Source: Candidatus Omnitrophota bacterium (GTDB lineage: Bacteria > Ratteibacteria > UBA8468 > B48-G9 > JAFGKM01). Taken from it: DNA of 64,000 nt. The translations under genes were made by a program, and so were the position numbers. Below are positions 1 through 7,752 of the stretch, one piece after another (position 1 is the stretch's first letter; each line of letters begins with the position of its first letter). Location of the stretch: positions 121,176 through 185,175 of the forward strand of contig JAMWDI010000002.1 in the NCBI GenBank assembly GCA_023819375.1, in the 5' to 3' direction. The notes under the pieces are model-generated. The model was not told the origin of the DNA, did not search any database, and worked only from the letters and a program-made list of their open reading frames with translations.

Positions 1-1268
1 GTCGCAATCCCCTTTAAAACGGGTCATTTTTTCCAACTATATAGATGGTAAACTTGTTCAAAAATCTCTTGAAACTTGTCGCAATCCCCTTTAAAACGGG
101 TCATTTTTTCCAACACGGGAGCACGGTAGGGGGGAAGAAAAATGCTCCCAAAGGGTCGCAATCCCCTTTAAAACGGGTCATTTTTTCCAACTTTTGAAGG
201 GTTAGCAATTAACCACTCTCTCATTTTTTTTGTCGCAATCCCCTTTAAAACGGGTCATTTTTTCCAACTTATACAAGAGAAGAAGCAATAAAAGACGGTA
301 GAAAAATTGTCGCAATCCCCTTTAAAACGGGTCATTTTTTCCAACGATAGAGAAAAACCTTGTATTTATTCTGCTGATTATATCTCGTCGCAATCCCCTT
401 TAAAACGGGTCATTTTTTCCAACGAAATTTCTGAAAATCTCAATAAAGAGGAGAAAATTAAGTGTCGCAATCCCCTTTAAAACGGGTCATTTTTTCCAAC
501 GGGAATAAAGCCCTGTCCCACCCAGTTATAAATTGTTGAGGTCGCAATCCCCTTTAAAACGGGTCATTTTTTCCAACAGTTAAGTTTTTATATTCTCTTT
601 TTGATAAAAAATACTGCTTGTCGCAATCCCCTTTAAAACGGGTCATTTTTTCCAACGCAAGGTCTCTGGTAGAGGAGCAGCCAGAGTAGAGGGTCGCAAT
701 CCCCTTTAAAACGGGTCATTTTTTCCAACTCTGTAGAATTTTTAGAGCAATATCCTGAAGAAATACAAGTCGCAATCCCCTTTAAAACGGGTCATTTTTT
801 CCAACTTTAGGTAAAGGAGCACTACAGACAGCATTAGCATTAGAAGTCGCAATCCCCTTTAAAACGGGTCATTTTTTCCAACTTATTCTGGAAGCCCAAG
901 AATAAGGCTTGATGGAAACAGAGTCGCAATCCCCTTTAAAACGGGTCATTTTTTCCAACTTATCAATTCCTTATGCTGGATATTCTGCTGTTTTACGTTT
1001 GTCGCAATCCCCTTTAAAACGGGTCATTTTTTCCAACGGAATGGAAAGGATATGAAAAATTCGATGAAGCAATGGAGTCGCAATCCCCTTTAAAACGGGT
1101 CATTTTTTCCAACGTGGCTTCATGTCCTACAATGGACATGAAGCCTTGATTTAGAGTCGCAATCCCCTTTAAAACGGGTCATTTTTTCCAACAAGCAAAT
1201 AGAACTTATGAGGATGAAGAATGAAAAACTTGTCGCAATCCCCTTTAAAACGGGTCATTTTTTCCAAC
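1..1268 (-). CRISPR. CRISPR array, 17 repeats and 16 spacers, truncated at window edge
   Basis: Seventeen apparently identical 37-bp direct repeats start at 1, 78, 155, 232, 309, 387, 464, 541, 620, 693, 769, 846, 923, 1001, 1077, 1156 and 1232. They enclose 16 unique spacers of 36-42 bp. A complete repeat sits exactly at base 1, so the array probably continues to the left. Read on the minus strand the repeat starts GTTGGAAAAAATGACC and ends GGGGATTGCGAC, so the last eight bases (ATTGCGAC) would be the crRNA 5' handle, resembling the ATTGAAA(C/G) handles of many type I/III repeats. A promoter-like site and AT-rich leader lie on the right, next to cas2. Transcription is therefore inferred to run leftwards, the same direction as the cas operon. 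Confidence 0.98.
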
Positions 1269-1450
1269 CGCAATTTTTCAAAGACCAAGAATATCAATAA
1301 TTTTACTCCTATAAACCGCAAAACTCTATTTTTTAATCCCAAAATTAATATAACATATTTATACAATTTTGTCAAAATTATTGATAGTCAATAACTTAAA
1401 TCTTGCGCAAATCCCCCCTACTTTTTAATGAAAAACACATTTGCGCAAAA
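1269..1450 (-). promoter_or_regulatory. CRISPR leader with promoter-like site
   Basis: The 182 AT-rich bases between the last repeat and the cas2 stop codon contain no gene. On the minus strand a perfect -35 TTGACA (1370-1375) is followed after 17 bp by TATATT (1347-1352), placing a start near 1340, about 70 bp before the first repeat: a good pre-crRNA promoter. Two copies of the palindromic word TTGCGCAAA (1403-1411 and 1441-1449) are 38 bp apart. The first continues into ATCCCCCC and resembles the start of the repeat (GTCGCAATCCCC). These could be integration-anchoring or regulator sites, or a decayed repeat. The leader role is inferred from position. Confidence 0.75.
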
Positions 1451-1726
1451 TTAGATAATATAAAACTCTAAATCCCTTGTAACTTCCCCTATTCCAACAA
1501 TTTCAATTTTTTTCAAACAACCTTCACAAATTATATAAAAACGAATACTATCATTTTCTTTATCTATAATTTCTTTTATTTTTTCTTTAATTTTTTTTAA
1601 TTGTTCATCATTTATTAAACATTCAAAAACACTATATTGAACTCTTGTACCATAATTTTCCAAGATTTGGCTTACTTTATGTCTTTTTTTATCATCCTGA
1701 ATATCATAACTGATAACAACAAACAT
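1451..1726 (-). CDS. cas2: CRISPR-associated endonuclease Cas2
   Basis: Ninety-one residues, the usual size for Cas2. The N-terminus reads MFVVISYDIQDDKKRHKV, the ferredoxin-like first strand with the conserved aspartate (D8) of the family. The rest matches the Cas2 pattern: YGTRVQYSVFEC as the second conserved block, then a basic amphipathic helix and a final strand. With Cas1 it forms the integrase complex that inserts new spacers at the leader end of the array, which lies immediately downstream. It is the last gene of the cas operon, two bases after cas1, and has no start ambiguity. Confidence 0.95.
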   Translation of the reverse strand: MFVVISYDIQDDKKRHKVSQILENYGTRVQYSVFECLINDEQLKKIKEKIKEIIDKENDSIRFYIICEGCLKKIEIVGIGEVTRDLEFYII

Positions 1727-1728
1727 TT

Positions 1729-2718
1729 TTACCTCATTTCATAAGGGATATACTCTTGTTCTTCAAGTATTGTTTTTTCAAATTTCCTTATCTGATACTG
1801 GATAAGTTTTCTATAATTCATAGTTTCTTCTTCATATGTTATCTCCGTTAAAATTCTTCTTTCATATTGAGTTAAAAATTCTTTAATTGCTTTTTCATTC
1901 AAACGAATTTTTTCTTCTTCATCTTCAACAAAATCATCTTCTTTTAGAATTTCTTTATTTATAATTTCAAGAACAAGTCGGTCAACTATAACATGTCTGA
2001 ATTCTTCCATTAAATCAAGTGCGAGTGCCGGTCTTCCATAATCAACAGTATGCAAAAATCCAAGATATGGGTCAAAACCAATGCCTTGTAAAATTGAAAA
2101 TACCTCACTTGTTAAAATTGAATATCCAAAACTTAAAAGAGAATTCACTGGGTCTTTAACGTTTCTCGGTGTTCTTTCTTTAAATTCAAAATTTTTAAGT
2201 ATCATATTTCCAAAACATTCAAAGTAAATTGCAGAACATCTTCCTTCAAGACCCATTACTGATGAGATAGAATTTTTTCTTTTTAGTTCTTCAAGATTTT
2301 TTTCAAGTTCTTCAATGTGATTGGAGAAATTTACTTCTGGATGGTTTCTTTGATATCTTAAAAGTAAAATTTTAGCATTGTTTATTTTCCCTTCAACAAA
2401 TTTTTTTGATATGTTCAACTTAAATTCTTCATCCTTATATTTCTCAAATTGCTTTATTCTTAAAAGAACATTTTTTGATTCAACTGGCTGAAGTTTTCCA
2501 ATAAATTTCCCATAAATTGTAAAGAAAGAAGTATCAATCCCTGAAGTTAATAGAAATTTCATTGCCTGGGTAGTTATCTGGATATTACCAAAAATAAAGA
2601 CCTTATCAACTTTAAATTCAGGAATTTCAAGAAGAACAACATCATCTTTTTCTATAACAAATCTCTTATCTTCCTTTTTTAATTTTGCACCCTGCTCTGT
2701 AATGTATAATGTAGCCAA
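1729..2718 (-). CDS. cas1: CRISPR-associated integrase Cas1
   Basis: A 329-residue Cas1 of the type I-B/III kind, normal length and not fused to a reverse transcriptase or cas4. The N-terminal beta domain starts MATLYITEQGAKL. The catalytic all-alpha domain carries the metal-binding glutamate in GLEGRCSAIYFECFGN (about residue 150) and the histidine and acidic residues in the block LHTVDYGRPALALDLMEEFR (about residues 220-242). Together with Cas2 it integrates protospacers. Seven bases separate it from the upstream CARF-HEPN gene, so it belongs to the same transcript as the interference genes. Absence of an RT domain means direct acquisition from RNA is not supported by this gene. Confidence 0.96.
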   Translation of the reverse strand: MATLYITEQGAKLKKEDKRFVIEKDDVVLLEIPEFKVDKVFIFGNIQITTQAMKFLLTSGIDTSFFTIYGKFIGKLQPVESKNVLLRIKQFEKYKDEEFKLNISKKFVEGKINNAKILLLRYQRNHPEVNFSNHIEELEKNLEELKRKNSISSVMGLEGRCSAIYFECFGNMILKNFEFKERTPRNVKDPVNSLLSFGYSILTSEVFSILQGIGFDPYLGFLHTVDYGRPALALDLMEEFRHVIVDRLVLEIINKEILKEDDFVEDEEEKIRLNEKAIKEFLTQYERRILTEITYEEETMNYRKLIQYQIRKFEKTILEEQEYIPYEMR

Positions 2719-2725
2719 ATTTTAT

Positions 2726-4012
2726 TTAAATAAAATTTCTTGGAAGTTGTAAATATTCTATTTTAATTTTTGACCTATTACAACAATTTTCAATGAATTC
2801 CTTTACAAATTGTAAAATTTTTTTCCAGTCCTTCTCTGTAATTGGCGTATCACCATGGGCAAGTTTAGAATTGTTTCTTATCTGTAGAATATTTTTAAAA
2901 ATAGATTCTTTTTCTGCATATACTTTACCAAATTCATCATTCAATTCCAAAAGTAGTTTATAATCATCAACAAGGCCAATTTTTATTTTTCCTTCATTAT
3001 CTCTTTTATTTTCCCAGTAATCTTTATTTTTTACCTTATTTAAATCTAAATCTCCTGTTTCTATACCATAATTTTTTTTCAATCTAATTTGAGCAAATAA
3101 TTCTAAAGTCCTGTAAATTCTTGCACAGGCATTGTCATAAAAACCATTTTCTGCCTGCCTTTCTGCATTACATATTAAATCAAAGACCTTTTCATAACCA
3201 GTTGATTTTGTTTTACCAAGAATTTTTAATAGATAATCTCTGTAATTTGTTAAACTTTTTTCATCTTTTATAACATTAAATGCTTTTTCATATTCAAATA
3301 TATCCCATAAATAAAAACCTTCACAGAAATTTCTTTTTTCTCTTAGTTTTTTCTCAAGTTCACCATTTAATTCAATTTTAGTTAATACATCTTCAATAAT
3401 AATTTTTGCTGGATAATATAAAAAACGAAAAACAAAATTACCTGCGATTTTCAAAATATAGTCAATTCTGGCAAGGTTAAAGTTTTCACGAACAGGTATA
3501 CTTCCTTCTGATATTTTTATTATATTTTCTCTTTTACCTTTTACAAGAGAGGGACTAATATCAAAATTGAATGCACATAAAAGTGAAAGAACACTTGACA
3601 TTGTCTTTGTTCCACCTGTAAAATCAGCAATTACATTACCCATTTCTTTTGCTTTATCAATACAAATTTTTATTTTTTCATAAACTTCAGAAAAATCGTC
3701 AGGGTCATTTAATATAATCTTTTCATAATCACCTTCATATTCTGCCTGTTGGATTATAGAAGGAAATCTTTCTTCTTTCTGAATAGTCGCACCACAATCT
3801 GGGCATTTTATTTGTTTTTTTCTAATGCATGGTTTTTCGTTTATAATAGTTTTTTTATTTTCATCTTTTCCATCAACTGTTATATGACTTGCAATTTCCG
3901 GCTTTCCTCCTGAACATATAAAATAAATAAAATCTGGTTTATATCCTCTAATTGCTTCTACAACCGGCTCGTCTGATCCACCCACCGTAATTATAAGAAC
4001 TTTTTTATTCAT
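2726..4012 (-). CDS. CARF-HEPN effector RNase (Csm6/Csx1 superfamily, TIGR02710-like)
   Basis: A 428-residue two-domain protein. The N-terminal CARF (Rossmann-like) domain opens IITVGGSDEPVVEAI and has the ligand-loop motif DFTGGTKTMSS (TGG at 132-134). The C-terminal third is helical and contains an R-x6-H motif (R379, H386, in RNNSKLAHG), the catalytic signature of HEPN ribonucleases. By family knowledge such proteins are activated by cyclic oligoadenylate made by Cas10 and cleave RNA non-specifically. A CxxC knuckle (C70, C73, with C62 nearby) suggests a small metal-binding insert in the CARF domain. It lies between cmr6 and cas1, three bases after cmr6. Family naming is tentative; the CARF-HEPN architecture is firm. 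Confidence 0.85.
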   Translation of the reverse strand: MNKKVLIITVGGSDEPVVEAIRGYKPDFIYFICSGGKPEIASHITVDGKDENKKTIINEKPCIRKKQIKCPDCGATIQKEERFPSIIQQAEYEGDYEKIILNDPDDFSEVYEKIKICIDKAKEMGNVIADFTGGTKTMSSVLSLLCAFNFDISPSLVKGKRENIIKISEGSIPVRENFNLARIDYILKIAGNFVFRFLYYPAKIIIEDVLTKIELNGELEKKLREKRNFCEGFYLWDIFEYEKAFNVIKDEKSLTNYRDYLLKILGKTKSTGYEKVFDLICNAERQAENGFYDNACARIYRTLELFAQIRLKKNYGIETGDLDLNKVKNKDYWENKRDNEGKIKIGLVDDYKLLLELNDEFGKVYAEKESIFKNILQIRNNSKLAHGDTPITEKDWKKILQFVKEFIENCCNRSKIKIEYLQLPRNFI

Positions 4013-4015
4013 TTT

Positions 4016-4987
4016 TTATATTTCAAATATTCCATAACCCAATGAAGTTTTGGCTCCTATTCCTGTTTCCTTCAGTGCTTCTTTCAAAAGATATATGGCT
4101 TTTTCAATCAAATCTTTATCTTTGCCTATTAAATAAAATTGAAATTTTGTATTTTCAACTGTCAGAAATTTTATGGGTTTTGGATTTTGCCAGTCAGCGG
4201 GTGGTTTTTCCCCTGAATAATAATCAGGATAATGGACATTCATTATATCAATTTTTAAATTTATATTTTCTAAAGGATAAGCATCCATAAAAATTACTTT
4301 ACCTGCCTGTTCTTGAGTTCCAAAGATTTCAATTAAATCCTTAAAATTTATACCATCTACATTAAGTTTAATATCTTCTCCCTTTTCAAGAGCATCTGAT
4401 ACCAATTTTAAAGACTTTTCAAAATCTTCCGTGCCTTTATTTGCTTTTTCTTCAGCAAATTTTAAAACAGCCCAGTGCCTTGTAATACCTTTTACAGCAC
4501 TTCCAGGAATATAAGGAATTCCATAAATATGATGAAGTGTCATAGAAGTCTCCTGAGGATGGGAAGCACCGAGCCCAATTACAAGACGCCATGGACAAAG
4601 GGCAGTGAGGGGTTTTACATTAAAACCACAATTTCTTAAATCTTCTAAAAATCTCTCATTTCTTTTTTTAACAGAATCAAAAAAGTTTTGCCACTTCATC
4701 TTTAAGTTTTCAAATTCCTTTATAACAAGCTGAAGATACTTATCTTTATTTTCCTTATCTTCACCTTCATCTAAGCCCTCAGGAATAAATTTGCTGAAAA
4801 GTAAGTTTATATTTTTCTCAAAATCATTTTTGCATTCATACCACCAATCAATTTTTTCTTCTCTATTTCTTTTTCTATTAAACTCCCATTTACTTTTTTT
4901 AAAAATTTCCATAAATAAAATTTCACAGGTATTCGCTGGATTGTAAAACCTATAGTCAATTCTTTGTCTTTCAATTTTTATTCTCAT
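4016..4987 (-). CDS. cmr6: Type III-B RAMP protein Cmr6
   Basis: 323 residues. A variable helical N-terminal third leads into the Cmr6 RAMP core: LVIGLGASHPQETSMTLHHIYGIPYIPGSAVKGITRHW (about residues 125-165), the glycine-rich loop GIGAKTSLGYGIFEI at the very C-terminus, and the DAYP-containing central strand. Cmr6 caps the 3' end of the crRNA in the Cmr backbone next to Cmr1. Its start overlaps the end of cmr5 by 4 bp, consistent with translational coupling. Confidence 0.93.
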   Translation of the reverse strand: MRIKIERQRIDYRFYNPANTCEILFMEIFKKSKWEFNRKRNREEKIDWWYECKNDFEKNINLLFSKFIPEGLDEGEDKENKDKYLQLVIKEFENLKMKWQNFFDSVKKRNERFLEDLRNCGFNVKPLTALCPWRLVIGLGASHPQETSMTLHHIYGIPYIPGSAVKGITRHWAVLKFAEEKANKGTEDFEKSLKLVSDALEKGEDIKLNVDGINFKDLIEIFGTQEQAGKVIFMDAYPLENINLKIDIMNVHYPDYYSGEKPPADWQNPKPIKFLTVENTKFQFYLIGKDKDLIEKAIYLLKEALKETGIGAKTSLGYGIFEI

Positions 4988-5472
4988 TCTTCCCCTCCTT
5001 CTCCTTCAATCATTCCTTCAGCAAACTTCTTAAGCCAGTTTAAAAAAGCAAGAACTTCTTCTGTTACATACCTGTAGTTATATGAGTCAAGGGAAATAAC
5101 CCATTCAATGAGTTCATTTTGATCTTCAGGCATTCTTATTCTGGCGGTTGAATCACTTTTTAGGTAATCAGTTAGTTGCTTATAGATTAAATCGTAAGCA
5201 TTTTTAGGATTACCTTCAGAACCCGGCTTCTTCTCATCTTTTCCCTTCTTCCTTTTAGCACATATAAATGCAAGAGTCTGACCTAAACCGTTTGAGAGAA
5301 TCATTGAAGGAATTTTTTTTACATACGATTTATATTTGTCATCTTCATAGAACTCTCCATTTATTTCTATCTTTTGCAAAATGCTTTTGCCTTCTAACGC
5401 ACATTTATAAGCAAACTCAGCTCTACCCTTTTCAAGTTTTGTAATTAATGTTAATGTTTCTTTTTCAGACAT
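4984..5472 (-). CDS. cmr5: Type III-B small subunit Cmr5
   Basis: 162 residues, all helical by composition, starting with a helix (LEKGRAEFAYKCAL) characteristic of Cmr5 and containing the conserved KSYVKKIPSMILSNGLGQTLAFI block (about residues 48-70). Cmr5 forms the small-subunit filament (Cas11 role) that contacts target RNA. A low-complexity charged loop (KGKDEKKPGSEGNPKN) interrupts the middle. The gene overlaps cmr4 by 8 bp and cmr6 by 4 bp. Confidence 0.92.
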   Translation of the reverse strand: MSEKETLTLITKLEKGRAEFAYKCALEGKSILQKIEINGEFYEDDKYKSYVKKIPSMILSNGLGQTLAFICAKRKKGKDEKKPGSEGNPKNAYDLIYKQLTDYLKSDSTARIRMPEDQNELIEWVISLDSYNYRYVTEEVLAFLNWLKKFAEGMIEGEGGEE

Positions 5473-6565
5473 GGTTATCCTCCTTTTGTTTTAAAATATT
5501 TACCCTTACAAACCCTTTCCCTATGGTTTGATTTCCACCTATCTGAATTACTGGTGGAAGACCTTTTTCAAAAAATTCTGAAACAAGTTTTGCCTCTTTA
5601 TCTGGGGAATCTGCTTTAAAAATTCCTTTCTGGTCTTCATTTTCTACCCTTGGAAAGGTAAACATAACAAGTGAATAGAGAATAGTATCCTGAGGAAGAT
5701 ACTCCTCTGTCCATAAGCCACCTGTCTTTTTATCAACCGTCCCCGTTATATTATCAATTCTTGTCCTTGTAATAACCTCAGTTGATGTTTTAACAAATTG
5801 CTTAAAATCATCATCACTTAAAATTACAAGGTCTTTTCTTAATTTCTCTTTCCAAAAATTATAGGTGTTAGTATTGGGTAAAATGTTATCAGCAAGCCAT
5901 TCTGCTATATTAGATGTTGTCTCATTTTCACTTACTTCAAATGTAAATTCCTCAAGTACAACTTTAGATGAAATGGAGATATTTGTTTGTCCTGGCAAAC
6001 TCTTTTCTAACTGACCAAAATTGTTGAAACTAAAGCCACTTATTCCAGCAAGTTCAAGGTCTTTTTTAAATCTCTCCAGAACCATTGGACAGGTAATCCA
6101 AGCAAATACACCTTTTAATGACTTTACAGGAAATAGCAAAATCCTTGCATCAGTTATGCTCATAGCACCAGCATGGGCTTCCTCGCCTTCTGGACCAAAA
6201 ACAAGAGCGATCGCTTCATCAAATTTAATTAGTTCATTTTTATCTTTGTCTGTTTTTATTTCTTCTTTTTCATTACCTTTTTCATCTTTAACTTTTATTT
6301 TCCATGGATTAGATATATCTGGAAAACGTCCTACCAGTTTTTTCACATTATCACATTCAATTAACTTACTCTTCTTATTTTCAAACACCTTATAATTTTC
6401 AAAAGCTTCCCTTAGACACCCCTTTAGACCTGAACTTTCAATCTTTGGGAAATCTGTATATCGTTCTCTCTGAATGGGTAGATCAACTATGCCAACTTCA
6501 CTTCCACTACCTGCATGAACAGGTGTTTCTGCTATTAAAAATAATACCCTTTTTTCTTTAAACAT
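5465..6565 (-). CDS. cmr4: Type III-B backbone nuclease Cmr4
   Basis: 366 residues, longer than the roughly 300 typical of Cmr4 because of a charged insert around residues 75-105. The N-terminus has the RAMP start with TPVHAGSGSEVGIVDLPIQRERYTD. D28 lies where the catalytic aspartate that cuts target RNA every six nucleotides is found in characterised Cmr4 proteins, followed by KIESSGLKGCLRE (glycine-rich RAMP loop). The C-terminus carries GGNQTIGKGFVRV, another G-loop. It forms the repeated Cas7-like backbone. It follows the CARF-RelE-like gene after two bases. Confidence 0.94.
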   Translation of the reverse strand: MFKEKRVLFLIAETPVHAGSGSEVGIVDLPIQRERYTDFPKIESSGLKGCLREAFENYKVFENKKSKLIECDNVKKLVGRFPDISNPWKIKVKDEKGNEKEEIKTDKDKNELIKFDEAIALVFGPEGEEAHAGAMSITDARILLFPVKSLKGVFAWITCPMVLERFKKDLELAGISGFSFNNFGQLEKSLPGQTNISISSKVVLEEFTFEVSENETTSNIAEWLADNILPNTNTYNFWKEKLRKDLVILSDDDFKQFVKTSTEVITRTRIDNITGTVDKKTGGLWTEEYLPQDTILYSLVMFTFPRVENEDQKGIFKADSPDKEAKLVSEFFEKGLPPVIQIGGNQTIGKGFVRVNILKQKEDNHV

Positions 6566-6567
6566 CT

Positions 6568-7752
6568 CTATACCTCCTTTTTGATTTTATAAAATTCGTA
6601 TGTTTCAAGATTTTTAATTTTTTCTCTCTGTTTTTCAAAAGTTTCTACATATTCACTCTCTGCGTTATGAACTTCACTGCCAATTGCTATTAGTCCTACG
6701 TAAACTGATATCTCAACTGATCCATAGACTGTATTATACCGCTCATCCTTATATAAAATTCTTACCTGTAAATCTTCTTCTTTATGTTTAAAGGTCTTAA
6801 AACCTTCTGGTAAATTAATATTTTTTAAAGAATGGTTAAGATCCGGGTGAGCAGGATTTTCTTTTAATCTTCTTTTAAGTTCACATACTGATTTTTCAAA
6901 TATTCTCTTTCTTTCCGGATTTCTTTCAAGATAGTTTTTGACCTCTTCAGATAGGTAGAAAAATTCAAAATTTGATTTATATCTTTCCCATAAAGCAACT
7001 CCCAATGGATTAAGATTATAAAGATTATCTGCAAATTCAAGTAATGAAGTTATATCCGGGTCTATTTTTAATTTTTCATCAATTTCTTTTATTTGGTTTT
7101 TTTCTAATTCAAAAAAGAATTTCTCATTGTTTTCAAAAATTGACCATTTTATATCAATTGGAATAATTGGTATTTTTATCAATGCATCTGTCTCTTCAAA
7201 GATATAATAAATTGGGCATCTATTAATCTGGGCAAGAATTGTAAGATAAGGTATTGTTGCTTTATATCCACCTGTAATGTTAATGATTACATTATCCCAG
7301 TATCCGCCAGCAATATTATAGATTTCCCTAATTAGATTTGACATACCGGCATTGAATTCTTTTCTATCCCAGATTTGAAGACCACTGATTACCTTTAATT
7401 GAATATTCAGGCTCTTAATTGTATCGGGTAAAATATCTTTTATTATCTCTCCAACAAGTCTGCTTACAATTGTATCAGAACATAAAAAATAAATTTCAAA
7501 ATCCTCTTTCAATTCTTCCTGGAGTTTTAAAAGACTTTTTATTTCTGCGGATACGTCTTTCTTGTCATATTCACATTGTATCCATCTTCTTACTGCTTTT
7601 TCTACACCCTCTCTTCTTGCTTTTTCATTATCCCAATCTTTTTCTCTTTTTTCTTTAAGGACATCATAATAATTTTTAATTGTTTTGTCATCGTTTTTCT
7701 CAAAATAATTTTCAAAAATTGACGCTCCTACCATTGTAATTATCTTTTTCAT
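6568..7752 (-). CDS. CARF-RelE-like effector (candidate Cami1-type mRNA interferase)
   Basis: 394 residues. The N-terminal half is a CARF domain (APE2256/TIGR02619 type): MVGASIFENY start, YFLCSDTIVSRLVGE near 88-102, and the ligand loop NITGGYKATIPYL (TGG at 160-162). The C-terminal approximately 110 residues (285-375) do not look like HEPN. They resemble a RelE/ParE toxin: a basic helix FEKSVCELKRRLKENPAHPDLNH, a strand pair FKHKEEDLQVRILYK, then VYVGLIAIGSEVHNAESEY, with R331 and basic residues where RelE toxins have catalytic ones. The described CARF-RelE protein Cami1 cuts mRNA at the ribosome after cyclic oligoadenylate binding, so this is inferred to be similar. It overlaps cmr3 by 4 bp and precedes cmr4 by 2 bp, inside the complex operon. 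The CARF domain is sure; RelE assignment is by eye. Confidence 0.72.
   Translation of the reverse strand: MKKIITMVGASIFENYFEKNDDKTIKNYYDVLKEKREKDWDNEKARREGVEKAVRRWIQCEYDKKDVSAEIKSLLKLQEELKEDFEIYFLCSDTIVSRLVGEIIKDILPDTIKSLNIQLKVISGLQIWDRKEFNAGMSNLIREIYNIAGGYWDNVIINITGGYKATIPYLTILAQINRCPIYYIFEETDALIKIPIIPIDIKWSIFENNEKFFFELEKNQIKEIDEKLKIDPDITSLLEFADNLYNLNPLGVALWERYKSNFEFFYLSEEVKNYLERNPERKRIFEKSVCELKRRLKENPAHPDLNHSLKNINLPEGFKTFKHKEEDLQVRILYKDERYNTVYGSVEISVYVGLIAIGSEVHNAESEYVETFEKQREKIKNLETYEFYKIKKEV

Noticed and set aside
1169-1375. 68-codon minus-strand frame running out of the leader into the array
   Set aside because: It is built from repeat and spacer sequence and has no ribosome-binding site.
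6021-6395. 124-codon plus-strand frame opposite cmr4
   Set aside because: It is antisense shadow of a conserved gene with no similarity to known proteins.
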